DNA from: Zymoseptoria tritici IPO323
Taxonomy: Eukaryota > Ascomycota > Dothideomycetes > Mycosphaerellales > Mycosphaerellaceae
Direction of reading: 5' to 3'
Assembly: GCF_000219625.1 (NCBI RefSeq)
Contig: NC_018210.1
Span: forward strand, 868,001 to 932,000
Length of the DNA: 64,000 bases
Position numbers and translations under genes: made by a program
Shown here: piece by piece, positions 36,590 through 47,997 of the stretch
Numbering within the stretch: the stretch's first letter is position 1
Layout of the letters: each line of letters begins with the position of its first letter
Notes under the pieces: generated by a model
Told to the model about the DNA's origin: nothing
What the model saw: only the letters and a program-made list of their open reading frames with translations
The model's database searches: none

Positions 36590-37405
36590 TGCGGTCGGTG
36601 GAGCCGCTCAGAGCGGAGAGTGAGGAAGGTCGTGTATCTGGAGGTCGTCTCGTGCCTGGTCGGAGTATGTCGTCGGTACCTCCACTTGGTGCGCGTGGGG
36701 CTGGGAGTGGGGAAGGATCAGAGGATAAGACGGGCAATGTTATGCAGGCATATGCGGTATGATACAGCCGGAAGCGCGGCCGCGGAAAGGAATGACAATG
36801 CCCAGATTAATGTCTAAATTGGTATGAGATGCAGTAATGTACAGAAGGAACGGATTATGTAGCTATCAGTGCGATAAATCGGCACAGCAGTCTAGAGGCC
36901 CAAGTAAGCTGTTCACTGCCACGCGAGGTGACGCACTGCCGGGATCCGAGCGCGTGGGGGAGGAGTCTAAATTGAGCAGTGCCTCCGGTGGGGAGGATTG
37001 GAGAACATCGACTTCTGCGAAGTGATTGAGCATATCGTTACGAGATTCTCCTGGGATCAAAGAAGGGAACGGAGACAGCAATAGCTTGGGAAGCGGCTGG
37101 ACTGTATTAGAGCTGGCGAGCTTGTCGAAAACGTGATCCCATCACCACAGAGTCACTACGACGACATTGTCTACCTTTAAGGAGCTTGACAAGATCAAAA
37201 CAGACAGAAGAGAGCACAGAATCGACTATCACATGCCAAAAATTGGTTAAATTCACTTGAGCCCGGCTCCTTCCCAGTCGAGTATTCGTGCCGTCTGCTT
37301 TGCCATCAGCTAGTGCCTCAGGCAGCAGTGCATACCTCTCCATATGCTTCCATCTCAGGTCTTCCTTTTCCATCCAACAACTCTTTCAAGACCTGTCCCG
37401 GAGAT
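36590..37405. other. Intergenic region between divergent WDR48 and HAL2-type genes
   Basis: About 800 bp. The frame of the downstream gene stays open back to a GTG at 37313, but no ATG supports an earlier start. The region should contain both promoters. No repeat or RNA gene was seen. Confidence 0.4.
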
Positions 37406-38637
37406 ATGTCCTACTCCAGCCACCTCCAGACCGCCCTCCTCGCCGTCCAACACTCGGCGACTCTAACTTCTAACCTCCAGAAAACCTCCCTCTCGACCGG
37501 CACACTCTCCAAATCCGACTTCTCCCCCGTCACAATCGGCGACTTCGCCGTCCAAGCTATACTCACCTCTTGCCTCCGCTCTGCCTTCCCCAACGCCGCC
37601 TTTCTAGCCGAAGAATCCGCTGCCGATTTACGAGAGAACCCTGCTCTCCTCGCAGCAGTCTTTGCTCTGATCCAAAAATATGCTCCAGCATTCATCTCAT
37701 CCGGTCTGAGCGTGCCTTCGTCCGAGGAAGAGGTCCTGGAACTACTAGATCTAGGAGGCACGACTACTCGCTCGGATCAGGAGAGTCTATGGGTTTTCGA
37801 TCCGATTGATGGCACGAAGACGTTTCTTACTGGACAGCAGTATGCTATCAATTGCGCTTACCTCGAACACGGGGTTGAGAAGATCGGTATTATCGGATGT
37901 CCGAACTTGGAAATGTCTACTCTCGACCCTTCTACTCCGGCTCCGAGCGAGGACGCCATTGACCCTTCTGGCTTGGGATGTGTGATTCACGCTGTGCGAT
38001 GGGAGGGGACGTGGGTACGGCCGTTGCGGAGAGATGGAGTGTTGGAAGAGCCAACGAAAGTGCCGAGACATGGCGATGAGAAGCAGGTGAAGGACTTGGT
38101 GTGGTCGGATTGCGAAGGGTATACGTCTACGATTCTCGATCTCCACCGCCAAGTCGCAGCAAAACTGGACACACCATGGCCAGGCGTGGACTTGTTTAGT
38201 TCGTTGATGAAGTATGCGGTTCTGGGGTTAGGGAGAGCGAGCGTGGTGGTGAGGATATTCAAGTATACGAGCTGGAGGAGTAACATGTTCGTAGTACCCT
38301 TTGGCTTTCCCATCGAGGCCGCTTTCCACATCGTTCATGCTGACATGTTGGCGAACAGGTGGGACCACGCGGGCGGTATCCTCATCTTCGAGGAAGCTGG
38401 CGGGAAAGTCACAGACTTGGATGGCAAGGCGATTGACTTCTCGCAAGGGAGGAAGATGGCTGCGAGTACGTATAGCCATACCTTCGGGGTCTTGTCATTG
38501 TACTGACGTGCCTGCTTCTGCCAGACTATGGCCTCGTCTGCGCTCCATCGTCCGTGCATGCGCACGTACTGCAAGTCGCAAGTGAAGTTATGGAGAAGCA
38601 TGGGCCAATCCCTGAGACGAAATCTGTGGCGGCTTGA
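37406..38637 (+). CDS. 3'(2'),5'-bisphosphate nucleotidase (HAL2/MET22 type)
   Basis: Two exons, 37406-38465 and 38525-38637; the 59-bp intron (GTACGT...CCAG) joins KMAA-NYGLVCAPSSVHAHV. The product is 390 residues. The ATG at 37406 matches the family start (MSYSSHLQTALLAVQHSATL). Metal-binding signatures are present: FLAEESA, then FDPIDGTKTFL (Asp residues binding magnesium), then the late WDHAGG motif near residue 330. Family role: hydrolysis of 3'-phosphoadenosine 5'-phosphate (PAP) and PAPS in sulphate assimilation. It is a lithium- and sodium-sensitive phosphatase whose activity limits salt tolerance in yeast. An unspliced reading would end 13 residues past the donor and lose the conserved tail. 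It converges with the PEX11-like gene with only 39 bp between stop codons. Confidence 0.93.
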
Positions 38638-38676
38638 GCTTGACGATTCTGCTTGGCTCTGTCGCGGAGCTACATC

Positions 38677-39626
38677 TCAGCTTGACCTTTCTTGCTGGAC
38701 TTTGACCCAAATTACTCGCCCGCTGAGCAGAGTTGAAATCGCCATGCTTGTTCCGACAACCAGGCCTGAAGCAGGAGTCCAGCCGATGGCTGAGCCCGGG
38801 ATGAGGAGATCGCATGCATCGGTGAGCAGGCCTGTCATGAGGCTCCAATGGCTCGCACGATTCGACTGGCTGGAGGGTGGAGATGTGCGACTACCCTCGC
38901 CGATGGGAGGTTTCCCGCGGACAATAGTAGTCGTTGTCGTCGACTCTGGCGTCAAAGCGGACGCTGCACTATCCGTAGCCTTGCTAGGCGCGATGTTTGA
39001 TATGGCAGCTGGAAAGAGCAGACTGTAAAGAGACAGCGCAATCGAAGCGCAAATAGCGTAGAACCAGCATTTGTTCGCTTCCAGTTGGACTCTGGTACCC
39101 CAAGTGAAGGTCGTGACGCCCATTGCATTTGTCTTCACAATCGAGCAATGTCAGCTTCGTTCCAGAAGAAGAATAGTGGGATAACACGAACGAAAGTCCA
39201 CATCTCCAAGAAAAAGTACAGAGCTAAGAGCGTCCACTTTGTGGTGTCGAGGAGAGTTGGTATGCTCATCGACGACGTCTCCCTGGCTGATGGTTTCCCT
39301 TTCCCCGAAAGGGACTGATGGTTATTGCCTTCGATGCACTTGCGCGCGGCTACGCTGCATGGATACCATTTCAAAAGGCGAAAGTACCGGCGACCTGCAA
39401 GCACTGATGATCAGCTACTTTCGGATCATTCGAACCCCTCGTTACGATCTCGGGAAGATCTTGACGTACCAAGAGCAAAATGTCCCTTTGCCCTCCTCAA
39501 CCCTTCAACATGCGAATGGAATGGGTGCAGCAGTCCAAGAGCAATGGTACAGATCGCCTGTAAGAAACGAAGGCATTTTTCCAATCCTGCAGCGTCGCTT
39601 GTGTAGGCTGCGAGACTGGCTAACAT
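38677..39626 (-). CDS. PEX11-family peroxisomal membrane protein
   Basis: Three exons, 39626-39470, 39394-39192 and 39132-38677, with introns of 75 and 59 bp and 271 residues. The N-terminus MLASLAAYTSDAAGLEKCLRFLQ is the amphipathic-helix opening of Pex11 proteins. RRYFRLLKW is the next conserved block, WTLLALYFFLEMWTF follows, and after the second join the sequence reads TNAMGVTTFTWGTRVQLEANKCWFYAI. The C-terminal part has a membrane-like segment (GSAIGWTPASGLVVGTSMAI). Family role: Pex11 and Pex11C-type proteins bend and elongate the peroxisomal membrane before fission. The second intron uses GTTCGT as donor. An optional in-frame intron inside exon 2 (from 39363) would also be possible but is not needed. 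The 3' end nearly touches the HAL2-type gene. Confidence 0.82.
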
Positions 39627-39973
39627 CTCCGTCCAGAAGGGACGGCAGGGAGCAACACGAAAGAAAGACGGAGATGATGGAGATGAAGTGAAGGGGTGCT
39701 TGATGGAAACAAGGAAGGAGGTGCAATGTCGTTTGGTTGGGAAGTGAAGACGTGATTTTGAGGGGCGGCCGATTATTGAATTGATTGAGATTTTGATGAG
39801 AATGCTGCACGGATTTGATGGGAACTTTTCTGTCGTTCCTTGGTACGCGCCATGGTACGCGAGGGAGTCTATATCTCTATCTGTACTGGTCTCGCGTCCA
39901 AGACCTTCCTCTAATTCTCCGCGAAAACAAATTGAACGCCTGGTGTATCATTTCAGGCCGTAAATCGTCGTCC

Positions 39974-41839
39974 TCAGTCCTCCCACCTCTCACTCACACC
40001 CTCCCAGAACTTCCGCTGCTCAGCTCCCCACGCGTCCACCCCACTCTCAATCCCATGGCCCTTTTCTACTCCTCCAGCAGCCTCATCGTTGCCCCTTCCA
40101 AAAACCAAGCTCTCCTCCTGCTTGCCAACGATTGGCCAGGTCGGCCTCTCGATGGCTTTCTTCCCGCTCAACGCATTCGGGTCGCCGGTGACAATGAAAC
40201 TTGTCAAGTACGCATTGAACGCCCTCGCAAGACTGTCGTGAGCTGGTGATACAGCGCGAGAAGCGGGTGTCATGGTCTCGTAGAAGATCTGATCGCCGTG
40301 ATTGGCGCCTGCCAGGACCGTGCGATTCAGAGCCCAGTGGTAGAGGTAGACCGGCGCATCGTTCGACGAAGAGAGTATTTTAGCGGTCTGGCGTACGGGC
40401 GTAACGTAGGCGTAGTGGCCGTACGCTGCTTCGATGCGCTTGAACTGGGGCCCAATGCCAAGGGAGGCGAGATCACGGGTGTCAGTGTACGGAGAATCTG
40501 GGTTCGTGGCCGGATCCGGGTAGAGGGTGTTCAGTTTCTCCAGATCCGATTTAGACAGGTGCGGCAGCAGAGATGCGAAGAAGTTTGTGAATTCTGACGA
40601 GGTCGAGGCCGATTTGGGAACGTACATCGATCCTTCGTTGGAATTGAAACCGGTGAGGAGGCGAACTTTGTGGTAATCTCCGGACCGCAGGGCTTCGAGC
40701 GGACGACGGGAGATGATGTCGTTGTCGAGCACGGGTTGCCAGGCCCAGCGGAGAGAAGGATTGTAAGAGTTGAAGATGGTGGTTTGTGCCTCTATAACGG
40801 CGGATGGGGGTGCGGCGCGAAGGCATGAAAGGATCTCGGCGGCGGGTTTGTTGGCACATCCGACTTCATGAAGCAATTGGGTGAATTGCTCTTCGTGCAG
40901 GGCTGAGTTAGGTGGGTGCACCGCTCGCGAGATAGCGCTGCCAGACTCAACGATGGCTTTGTTGAACAAAGTGCGTGGCTCGTTGATGTTCAGGATGTGG
41001 TGGCCAATGGAGTGCGCTCCCGCGGAGAGGCCAGCGATGGTCACGTCCTGGGGATTGCCGCCGAACGATTCGATGTTTTGCTGCACCCATTCGAGAACCA
41101 GACGTTGGTCATGAAGACCCAAGTTCAGGAGGCCTTCCTTTTCGGTCAGACCGCTGTTGAGGAAGCCGAGGGCTCCAATTCTGTAATTGAAGCTGATTGC
41201 AATGAATGGTTCTTCTGACCAGGAAAGCATTGATGCAGTGTCGTGCATGGCCGCGAAGCCACGATTGTATGCGCCACCATGAATATAAACCAGAACAGGG
41301 AGCTTGGCAGTAGGGAAGCTACCTCTCCAGCGGAAGATGTTCAACGACAAACAGTCCTCATCGGCTTCCAGCCAAGGAGTGCCAGGAATGCGAAGCAGTT
41401 GCTTGCCAGGGCATCTATAAGCAGAGTCAGTCCTCGAAAGTTCTCGACAAATTCGACATCACACTCACCTCGGAGAATACTCCGTCGCCTGGAAAGTGCC
41501 ATTTCTGCTCTCGACCGGTACAGGCTTCGCGAACCTCAACTGGCCGACTGGTGGCTGTGCGTATGGAATTCCGAGGAAAGCTTCGATTGGCACGGGATGG
41601 TTCAAGTCATCAAGCACGGTTCCGACAAAGGTTCCCGCAGAGCTTTCGACTCGTGGACCAGTCTCAATTGCCCAACCGTCGAGAGTGAAAAAGTTCTGGA
41701 ACGATTGTCGAGTATTGGCGTTGAGGTTGTATAGAGACAGGAATGCGATAAGTGGAATGAAGAGGAGCGCCGACTTGGTTGACGGTCGTGTCGGTCGTCG
41801 TGTTGGCCGCGGTGGGGCGGGAAAGGAGGACTTCTCCAT
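39974..41839 (-). CDS. Type B carboxylesterase, membrane-anchored form
   Basis: Two exons, 41839-41469 and 41414-39974; the 54-bp intron (GTGAGT...ATAG) joins EYSPR-CPGKQLL. The product is 603 residues. A basic N-terminal tail is followed by the hydrophobic segment SALLFIPLIAFLSLYNLN, which suits a signal anchor. Landmarks of the carboxylesterase/cholinesterase family: FLGIPYAQPPVGQLRF, EDCLSLNIF, the oxyanion loop HGGAYNRG, the Ser elbow GLSAGA (Ser near 254), GFNSNEGS with the acidic residue, and GANHGDQ with the His. Most members have Glu before the Ser (GESAG); here it is Leu. Family role: hydrolysis of carboxylic esters. The real substrate is unknown. Divergent from the MFS gene at 42720. 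Confidence 0.9.
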
Positions 41840-42719
41840 GTTGTCGATTATGTCGTAGTCGAGAAATGGGGTAGAGGAGAGTGAGGTTGATGTAAGAAGA
41901 GACGTTCAAAGAGAAGGACAACTGGGAAGATCTTCGCACAACCAACCGTTCTGTGAGCCTGCTTTTGCCGGCCCTCAACAATAATTCGAAAAGACCTCAC
42001 CTCTTCACATGCAGACATTCTCACCTATTGATCCTCCACGGCCGGACGTCGCACCGCAAACAAGTAAAAATTGGCGCCAATGCTCTGGAAGCGAGGAAAG
42101 CGAGACCAGGCCAGGGTCGACGGGAGCGATCGTTCTCGCTTTCGGCGCTTGCTGACTCATGCTTTTGCATGTGAGAACAAATATTCACCTCTTCTTCCAT
42201 CTCTTTCTTCTCCGAAACATCGACAAAAAGTCTCGTCAGTCTCGGTCAACGAAGACCATCGAATGCAGTCCGAACGTCGCCTGTGAGGTGGTTCCGAATC
42301 GCGGTGCTTGCTGGGCTCTAGTGGCCGTGAAAAGAGGCCACATGGCAGAAACCGACTTGACCCGACATCGACGTGGAGCAGCATCGATATCATCAACAAC
42401 ATGCATATTGACATGCCGTTGAGCTTGGTAAGTGTGCTGTGTCGAAGATCTTGCAACAATGTTTCCTTTATCCTCCAGTGAGTGCCCGGCCTGAGATGTC
42501 TTGCCCGAAGCACATTCGCCTATCGCACAGCGAGCGACAAGGATGTCCGATGCGGAGAGGAATAACAGTGCTGATAGCCGTTCCGATGTCTCGAGACGAC
42601 GTCGATAAGAGTGGGTTCAGCGGATGCGAAGGAGGGGCATCACCGATATGGACAATCATACAAGTACTTCCTTTCGCTACTGCGCGCGACCATTAGCACC
42701 GCGTTACATTCCGCCTGCC
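41840..42719. other. Intergenic region between divergent esterase and MFS genes
   Basis: About 880 bp, probably two promoters. An in-frame ATG at 42624 would extend the MFS protein by 32 residues, but that extension has no family-like content. No RNA gene or repeat was recognised. Confidence 0.4.
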
Positions 42720-44282
42720 ATGGCCTCCACCGTCCAGGACATCATCTCTGAGGAGAAGAAGAACTCCATCCAGCGGACTATTTCCCCTCCCGACATCAAA
42801 CAAGGCGAGATCGCTGACCGCGACCTCGACCAAGCTGAGATCTTCCTGCGCGACAACAACATTTCCGACGATGACCTTTCCGCCCTGCTCGCCGATGAAG
42901 CCGGCGTGAAGAAACTCGTGAAGCGCGTGGACTGGTCTTTGATGCCTCTGCTTTGCATCACCTATCTACTGCAGTACATCGACAAACAGTCTTTATCTTA
43001 CGCCGCCGTCTTCGATCTTTTCGAATCTACCAATATCAACTCGGGCCAATACGGCTGGCTTGTCTCCATTTTCTATTTCGGCTATCTTCTCGCAGAGTGG
43101 CCAGCCTCATATCTCGCTCAACGCCTCCCGACTGGCACAGTCGTCTCCTGCAGCATCATCATCTGGGGCTCCATCTTGATGATTACGTCTGCATGCACCA
43201 ATTTCACAGGTCTAATGATCTGTCGCTTCCTGCTGGGTTGCTTCGAGAGCTTTATCACTCCGGTATTCATGCTCATTGTTGGTCAATGGTACCAACGTTC
43301 AGAGCAATCTTCTCGCGCCGGCACATTTTACTGCTTCAACGGCGTGGGCGCCTCGATGGGTGGCATCCTTTTCTTCGCGGTGGGCCAGCAGACTGGAGCT
43401 TTCGCCGTCTGGCGCAGCATCTTCCTCCTCGCCGGAGGAGCGACCGTATGCTGGGGCGTGCTTCTCCTCTTCCTTCTCCCGAACTCTCTCATGACAGCCA
43501 AACGCTTCACGCCCATGGAGAAGGCGACTCTTATCGCCCGCACCCGCCAAAATCAGACGGGTGTCTTCAATCCCACCATCAAATCCGCTCAGATCTGGGA
43601 AGCTCTCACCGATCCACAAATCTGGCTCCTCTTCCTCTTTGTCCTGCTCAACGAGACCATCAACGGTGGCCTAGCCAACTTCTCCAAGCTCATCGTCAAA
43701 GGCATCTCCAACAACAATGCCCTCCTCACCACCGCCTACGGCATTCCGACCGGCGCATGGCAGGTATTGTGGGTCTTTTCCGGCCCTTGGCTCGCTTCGA
43801 GGTTCACAAACATCAGAACATATATCATGGCGCTGTACGTCTTACCAACCATCATCGCCACCGCTCTCCTCTGGAAGGTGCCTCACGCCGGTAACAAAGG
43901 CCTCTTGATGGCAATCTACATCGCTGGTTCCTACGTCGCTTCGCTCGTCATCGCGCTGCAATTGCCGGCAAATAACGTAGCAGGCTATACCAAGCGTGTC
44001 ACATCCACAGCCTTCGTCTTCTTAGCCTACTGCGCGGGTAACATAATCGGGCCACACGCATTTCTGAATGAAGAAGCGCCGACTTATCCGACGGGATGCA
44101 TCGTGACGATGGCCTGTGCTTCCGGACAAGTGCTCGTGGCGTTCTGCTTGAGAGCTTTGCTGATCAGACGCAACCGGAGGAGGGATGAGCTGTATGGTAA
44201 GGTTATGCAGGGTACTGAGGGATCTGGGGCGATGCAAGATCAGACGGACTTTGAGAACAAGGAGTTCCGGTACTCTTATTGA
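42720..44282 (+). CDS. MFS transporter, anion:cation symporter (Dal5/Tna1-like) family
   Basis: A 520-residue intronless permease. The ATG at 42720 has a strong context (GCCATGGCC). Seen: KKLVKRVDWSLMPLLCITYL, LQYIDKQSLSYAAVFDL, then GYLLAEWPASYLAQRLP, RFLLGCFESFITPVFMLIVG and the central loop after helix 6. These are the standard blocks of the ACS family. It has twelve hydrophobic segments, a long acidic cytosolic N-terminus and a short polar C-terminus. Family role: proton-driven uptake of small organic anions such as allantoate, nicotinate or related vitamins at the plasma membrane; the substrate is not predictable here. It belongs to the same family as the permease at 28233-29825, but the two sequences differ throughout, so they are not recent duplicates. 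Confidence 0.92.
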   Translation: MASTVQDIISEEKKNSIQRTISPPDIKQGEIADRDLDQAEIFLRDNNISDDDLSALLADEAGVKKLVKRVDWSLMPLLCITYLLQYIDKQSLSYAAVFDLFESTNINSGQYGWLVSIFYFGYLLAEWPASYLAQRLPTGTVVSCSIIIWGSILMITSACTNFTGLMICRFLLGCFESFITPVFMLIVGQWYQRSEQSSRAGTFYCFNGVGASMGGILFFAVGQQTGAFAVWRSIFLLAGGATVCWGVLLLFLLPNSLMTAKRFTPMEKATLIARTRQNQTGVFNPTIKSAQIWEALTDPQIWLLFLFVLLNETINGGLANFSKLIVKGISNNNALLTTAYGIPTGAWQVLWVFSGPWLASRFTNIRTYIMALYVLPTIIATALLWKVPHAGNKGLLMAIYIAGSYVASLVIALQLPANNVAGYTKRVTSTAFVFLAYCAGNIIGPHAFLNEEAPTYPTGCIVTMACASGQVLVAFCLRALLIRRNRRRDELYGKVMQGTEGSGAMQDQTDFENKEFRYSY

Positions 44283-44698
44283 GAACTGTGAGGCAGTCGA
44301 GAAGGCAGAATCAGCGTCTAAGGAGCTGCATGGCTTGTAGCGATCCAATGCTCGGATTATCTGAGTACACTGCCTTCACGTGCCGAGTCCAACCTCATGC
44401 AGATTGAACCCAAATCTGAAACTCTCATGCAGTGTCACTCATCTGACCATCGAAGTGTGGGAGATCTCCACCTCGGGAAGGAGCAAGGCTGGCCGGCAAA
44501 GCTTCGGCTCTCCGCATCTCGGGCCGAGTGAGATGGTACATCTTAAAGTGAATGTCAACGACACTCTCACCATACACTTGTCTTCCATACGCAGCTCTGT
44601 GCTAGCAATCGATCGGAGTACTTGTCGTTGCCCTCGCAAAAAAGCTGATGGAAGACAGGGAAGCTCCTTGTCTCGGAAGTCCAGGACAATACTCCATC

Positions 44699-46716
44699 AT
44701 GGCTGCCGATCCTACAAGGCCGATTCGCATTGCAGGTCTGTGGAACACCCGACGATCCTCAGAAGAAAGATGACTGATTCGATCTTTTCCAGGCGCCTCC
44801 GGCTCTGCGTCCGACCGCAGACATGCAATGGCCATGTTCGCGAAGAATCACCCTAACGATCCTGTCGATGTGATCATTGGAGATTGGATGAGCGAAGCCA
44901 ATATGACCTCCAGAGGTGTGATGAAGACTGAGAGTCAGTATACTTCATCCTGCCTTTTCCCAGCAAGACGACAATCTGAGATGATCTCCAGACGCTGGTC
45001 CTGCTTACGAGCCCTCCTTCCTCGAGTCCCTCATTCCAGCTCTGCCCGACATCGCAAAGTACAAGATCAGAGTCGCCGTCAACGCCGGCGCATCTGACAC
45101 TCAGCTTCTTGCAAAGACAGTGACGGATGTTGTTAAGCAGCAAGGTCTTAGCTTGAAGGTCGCCTGGGTCTCTGGCGATGAAGTCCTCCCGGCAGTACAG
45201 AAAGCCCGGCAGCGAGGCGCAAAATTCGAGAATGTGTCCACAGGCGAAGTGTTGGATGACTGGAAGTTTGAGCCAGTGTATGCACAAGCGTATCTTGGAG
45301 GGCTTGGTATTGTAGCCGCATTTGCGAGAGGAGCTGACATTGTCGTTTGCGGACGAGTATCTGACGCAAGTCCTGTCATCGGAGCAGCGGTGTGGTGGCA
45401 CGGATGGGACAGAGATCAGCTTGATGAACTAGCGAACACATTCGTTGCAGGTCATCTTATCGAGTGCAGCAACTACGTGTGCGGTGGTAACTTCACTGGA
45501 TTCAAAGAGCTGGAATCGAAATCCTGGCACGATATTGGGTATCCCATCGCCGAAATCTCCCGCTCCGGGCAAGTCCTCATCACCAAGAACCAACCTCAAT
45601 GGGGTATTGGCGGCGAAGTCACCACCCAAACCTGTGCTTCTCAGCTTCTGTACGAAATTCAAGGGCCGTGGTATTTCAACTCCGATGTGACCGCTATCCT
45701 GACCGACCTCTACTTCGAACAAGTCGCTCCGAATCGCGTTGTGCTACATGGCGTGCGGTCAGCTCCGCCTCCGCCCACTACCAAGATCGGCATCACCGCG
45801 AAAGGAGGTTACCAAGCTGAGGCTCACTGGTTCCTCTGCGGCCTCGACATACCCGCCAAAGCCCGTATGCTGGAGTCTCAAATCCGACACCTCCTCGCTC
45901 CTTACTCTTCCAAGTTCACCAAGCTAGAATTCACGCTCAACGGTTCCGCGGCAGAAAATACTTCCAACCAGAATGCTGCGACGGTCGATTTGAGAATTTT
46001 TGTGCAGGCGAAAGAGGAGGAGGATATCATGCCCAGCAAGTTTCTCCGTAATACTATTGATCCGATCATGCAAGGATATCCGGGAGCGACTTTCCACCTT
46101 GACACACGGCAAGGCTTCCCCAAGGCGATCTACGAGTACTATGTTACGCTTCTCCCCCAGTCTGTCGTCGAGCACAAGGTCCACCTTTGGGACGGGGAGG
46201 TGATCGACATCCCAGCTCCGGAGGACGCGAAGACGAGGACGTACCCGGCGCAGCAACCGAGTGAAGAGGGAGTTATAGGTTGGGACGGAAAGCAATGGGG
46301 CGAGACGGTGAGAGGACCTCTAGGATGGATTGTGCATGCACGGAGTGGCGATAAGGGAAGTAATGCGAATGTCGGATTCTGGGTCAGGCACAGAGATGAG
46401 TGGGAGTGGTTGAGAGGCATCCTATCTATTCAGACGATCAAGACATTGCTGGCGGATGAGTACAAGCAGGGAAAGAAGATCGTGAGTGTTGCCAGCAACA
46501 AATTCTTTGCGCTAAGAGACGTGCTAACATCGAGCAACACAGGACCGATTCGAGCTCCCGAACTTGTTGGCGGTGCATTTCCTGCTGCACGACCACCTGG
46601 ATCGAGGCGTGAGTTGTTCGTCCTCATACGACTTTCTGGCGAAAAATGTAGCGGAATATCTGCGAAGCAAGTGGGTTGATTTGCCGGTCAAATTTTTGAA
46701 CCGTGGAAAGCTGTGA
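44699..46716 (+). CDS. AtuA-like / DUF1446 protein
   Basis: Four exons: 44699-44735, 44793-44933, 44992-46481 and 46543-46716. The introns are 57, 58 and 61 bp and the product is 613 residues. Joins read RIAG-ASGSASDRR, MKTE-NAGPAYE and KKI-DRFELPNLLAVHFLL. The protein opens with the family block DPTRPIRIAGASG, then VIIGDWMSEANM, RVAVNAGASDTQLLAK, GRVSDASPVIGAAVWWHGW and CGGNFTGF. The C-terminal domain carries IVHARSGDKGSNANVGFWVR. Bacterial AtuA takes part in citronellol/geraniol breakdown, but the reaction of this protein is not established and fungal relatives are uncharacterised. Without the last intron the product ends differently and loses the conserved tail. Confidence 0.87.
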
Positions 46717-46760
46717 TGAATACTACATCAAACCTATCATTTTGCTCCTAGGTCAGAATC

Positions 46761-46795
46761 TCCTCAGTCACAGTCCTCAGTCACAGTCCTCAGTC
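46761..46795 (+). repeat. 13-bp direct repeat
   Basis: The unit tcctcagtcacag occurs at 46761-46773 and 46774-46786, with a nine-base third copy to 46795. It lies about 45 bp past the AtuA-like stop codon, at the left edge of the repeat-rich island. Confidence 0.8.
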
Positions 46796-47621
46796 CATCA
46801 AGGCAATACAGGCACATTGTGGTGGAAGTGTTACGATAGGAATCCGCTGCACCTTTCTCACGGAGCTGCAACCTGCAGACGGCTTTACCATCGTCTCCAC
46901 GAAGAAGCAATCAGTACGTAAAGGGACGCGATCTGGTATTGAAGAGAGCCAGCAGTCTCCAGGAGGGCTAAATACCTCTTGTGAGCTGACAGAAGTCAAT
47001 CTTCGATAGCTTTCGCGAATTTCGCGGTGGAGCTGCGCTCTAGTGTTACATCTCAAGCAAACCAAGACCTGACCAGCGGGAGGAACAACGACCGGAACGC
47101 CGCCGCTCATACACTGTACTCGAGATCGTCAGTGTTCCGCGAACGTCGTAGATACCAACAGCTCCGCCGCCATGAGTACACAAGAGCGAGTGGAGCCAGG
47201 AGAGAGTTTGCTTTGAGTACGCATGAACCGTCAACTGTCGACTGTCCTCCGCATCGAAACCGCTCTACAGTCATTCACAGGGCATCATCGTAGACTTTGC
47301 CATCACGACTCTCAGAACAACTTCGGCGCCCGAAGCAATGACCGGAAGACCTCAGCCAGACGACTGTTCTCGATTCCGTCCGCAACGAATCTTCACACCA
47401 ACAGTGCCGACACTACTGGCACAGTGCAGCATCATAGACCTCGAGGAAGCCCATAACAAACAGACAGGAAACCACATCACACGAGCAACCATCACCGATC
47501 TCAATCGTATCATTTCGCAACCATGCTATCGTAACTCGTTCCATGCAATGCAGAAACACTTCAGCGCCCGAAGTGAGGGTATCGTTGAAACCGCGCTCTC
47601 AATTCCCAAAACGCCATTGCC

Positions 47622-47795
47622 TTTCCATGGCCAGAATCCCTTCCATGCCGAGAATGTCTTTCCCTTCCCATGGCCAGAATCGCTTTCCTGCCCGAATGCC
47701 TTTCTCATCCCATGCCCAGAACGCCTTTCCCATTCCATGCCCAGAACGCCTTGCCATTTCCATGCCCAGAACGCCTTTCCCTTTCCATGCCCATA
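47622..47795. repeat. Degenerate minisatellite, unit about 24-25 bp
   Basis: Six to eight imperfect copies of a unit close to ttccatgcccagaacgcctt follow one another, most regular between about 47718 and 47790. It lies 3' of the Ulp1-like gene, about 200-370 bp past its stop codon. Open frames across it on both strands only translate the repeat and are not taken as genes. Confidence 0.75.
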
Positions 47796-47820
47796 ACTCC
47801 AAAACCAAACCCACAGAAGT

Positions 47821-47964
47821 GCCGACTACAACCCAAAAGAGGGGAGCCAAATGCAAAACCGCAGAAAGCAAAGGCCAACACGGCCGACTGCAACCCAAAA
47901 GAGGGGAGTCGAGGCCACAAAGTTCCAACGCAAAAGATAGCCGACTGCAACCCAAAAAGGGGAG
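47821..47964. repeat. Three spaced copies of a 25-26-bp motif
   Basis: Copies of gccgactgcaacccaaaa followed by gagggga-type bases lie at 47821-47846, 47883-47908 and 47940-47964, about 57-62 bp apart. The bases between copies are A- and C-rich and partly alike. The last copy ends about 30 bp before the Ulp1-like stop codon, so the motif may fall in its 3' untranslated region. Confidence 0.75.
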
Positions 47965-47997
47965 TACAAAGCCACTCAAAACAAAAACAAAAACAAA

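Noticed and set aside
39192..39394. An extra in-frame intron within exon 2 of the PEX11-like gene (GTATCC from 39363 to CCAG)
   Set aside because: The continuous reading fits the family better and needs no further splice; it cannot be excluded without RNA.
42953..43894. 313-codon plus-strand frame inside the second MFS gene
   Set aside because: Same strand but another frame of a well-supported permease; its Arg/His/Pro/Ser-rich composition is typical of a frame shadow.
46604..46655. Possible further intron near the end of the AtuA-like gene (GTGAGT...GTAG)
   Set aside because: The unspliced sequence DRGVSCSSSYDFLAKNVAEYL matches the expected family tail, so the GTGAGT is read as coding.
47821..47964. 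CRISPR-like look of spaced 25-26-bp repeats
   Set aside because: The sequence is eukaryotic, only three copies exist, the intervening bases resemble each other and no cas-like gene is near.
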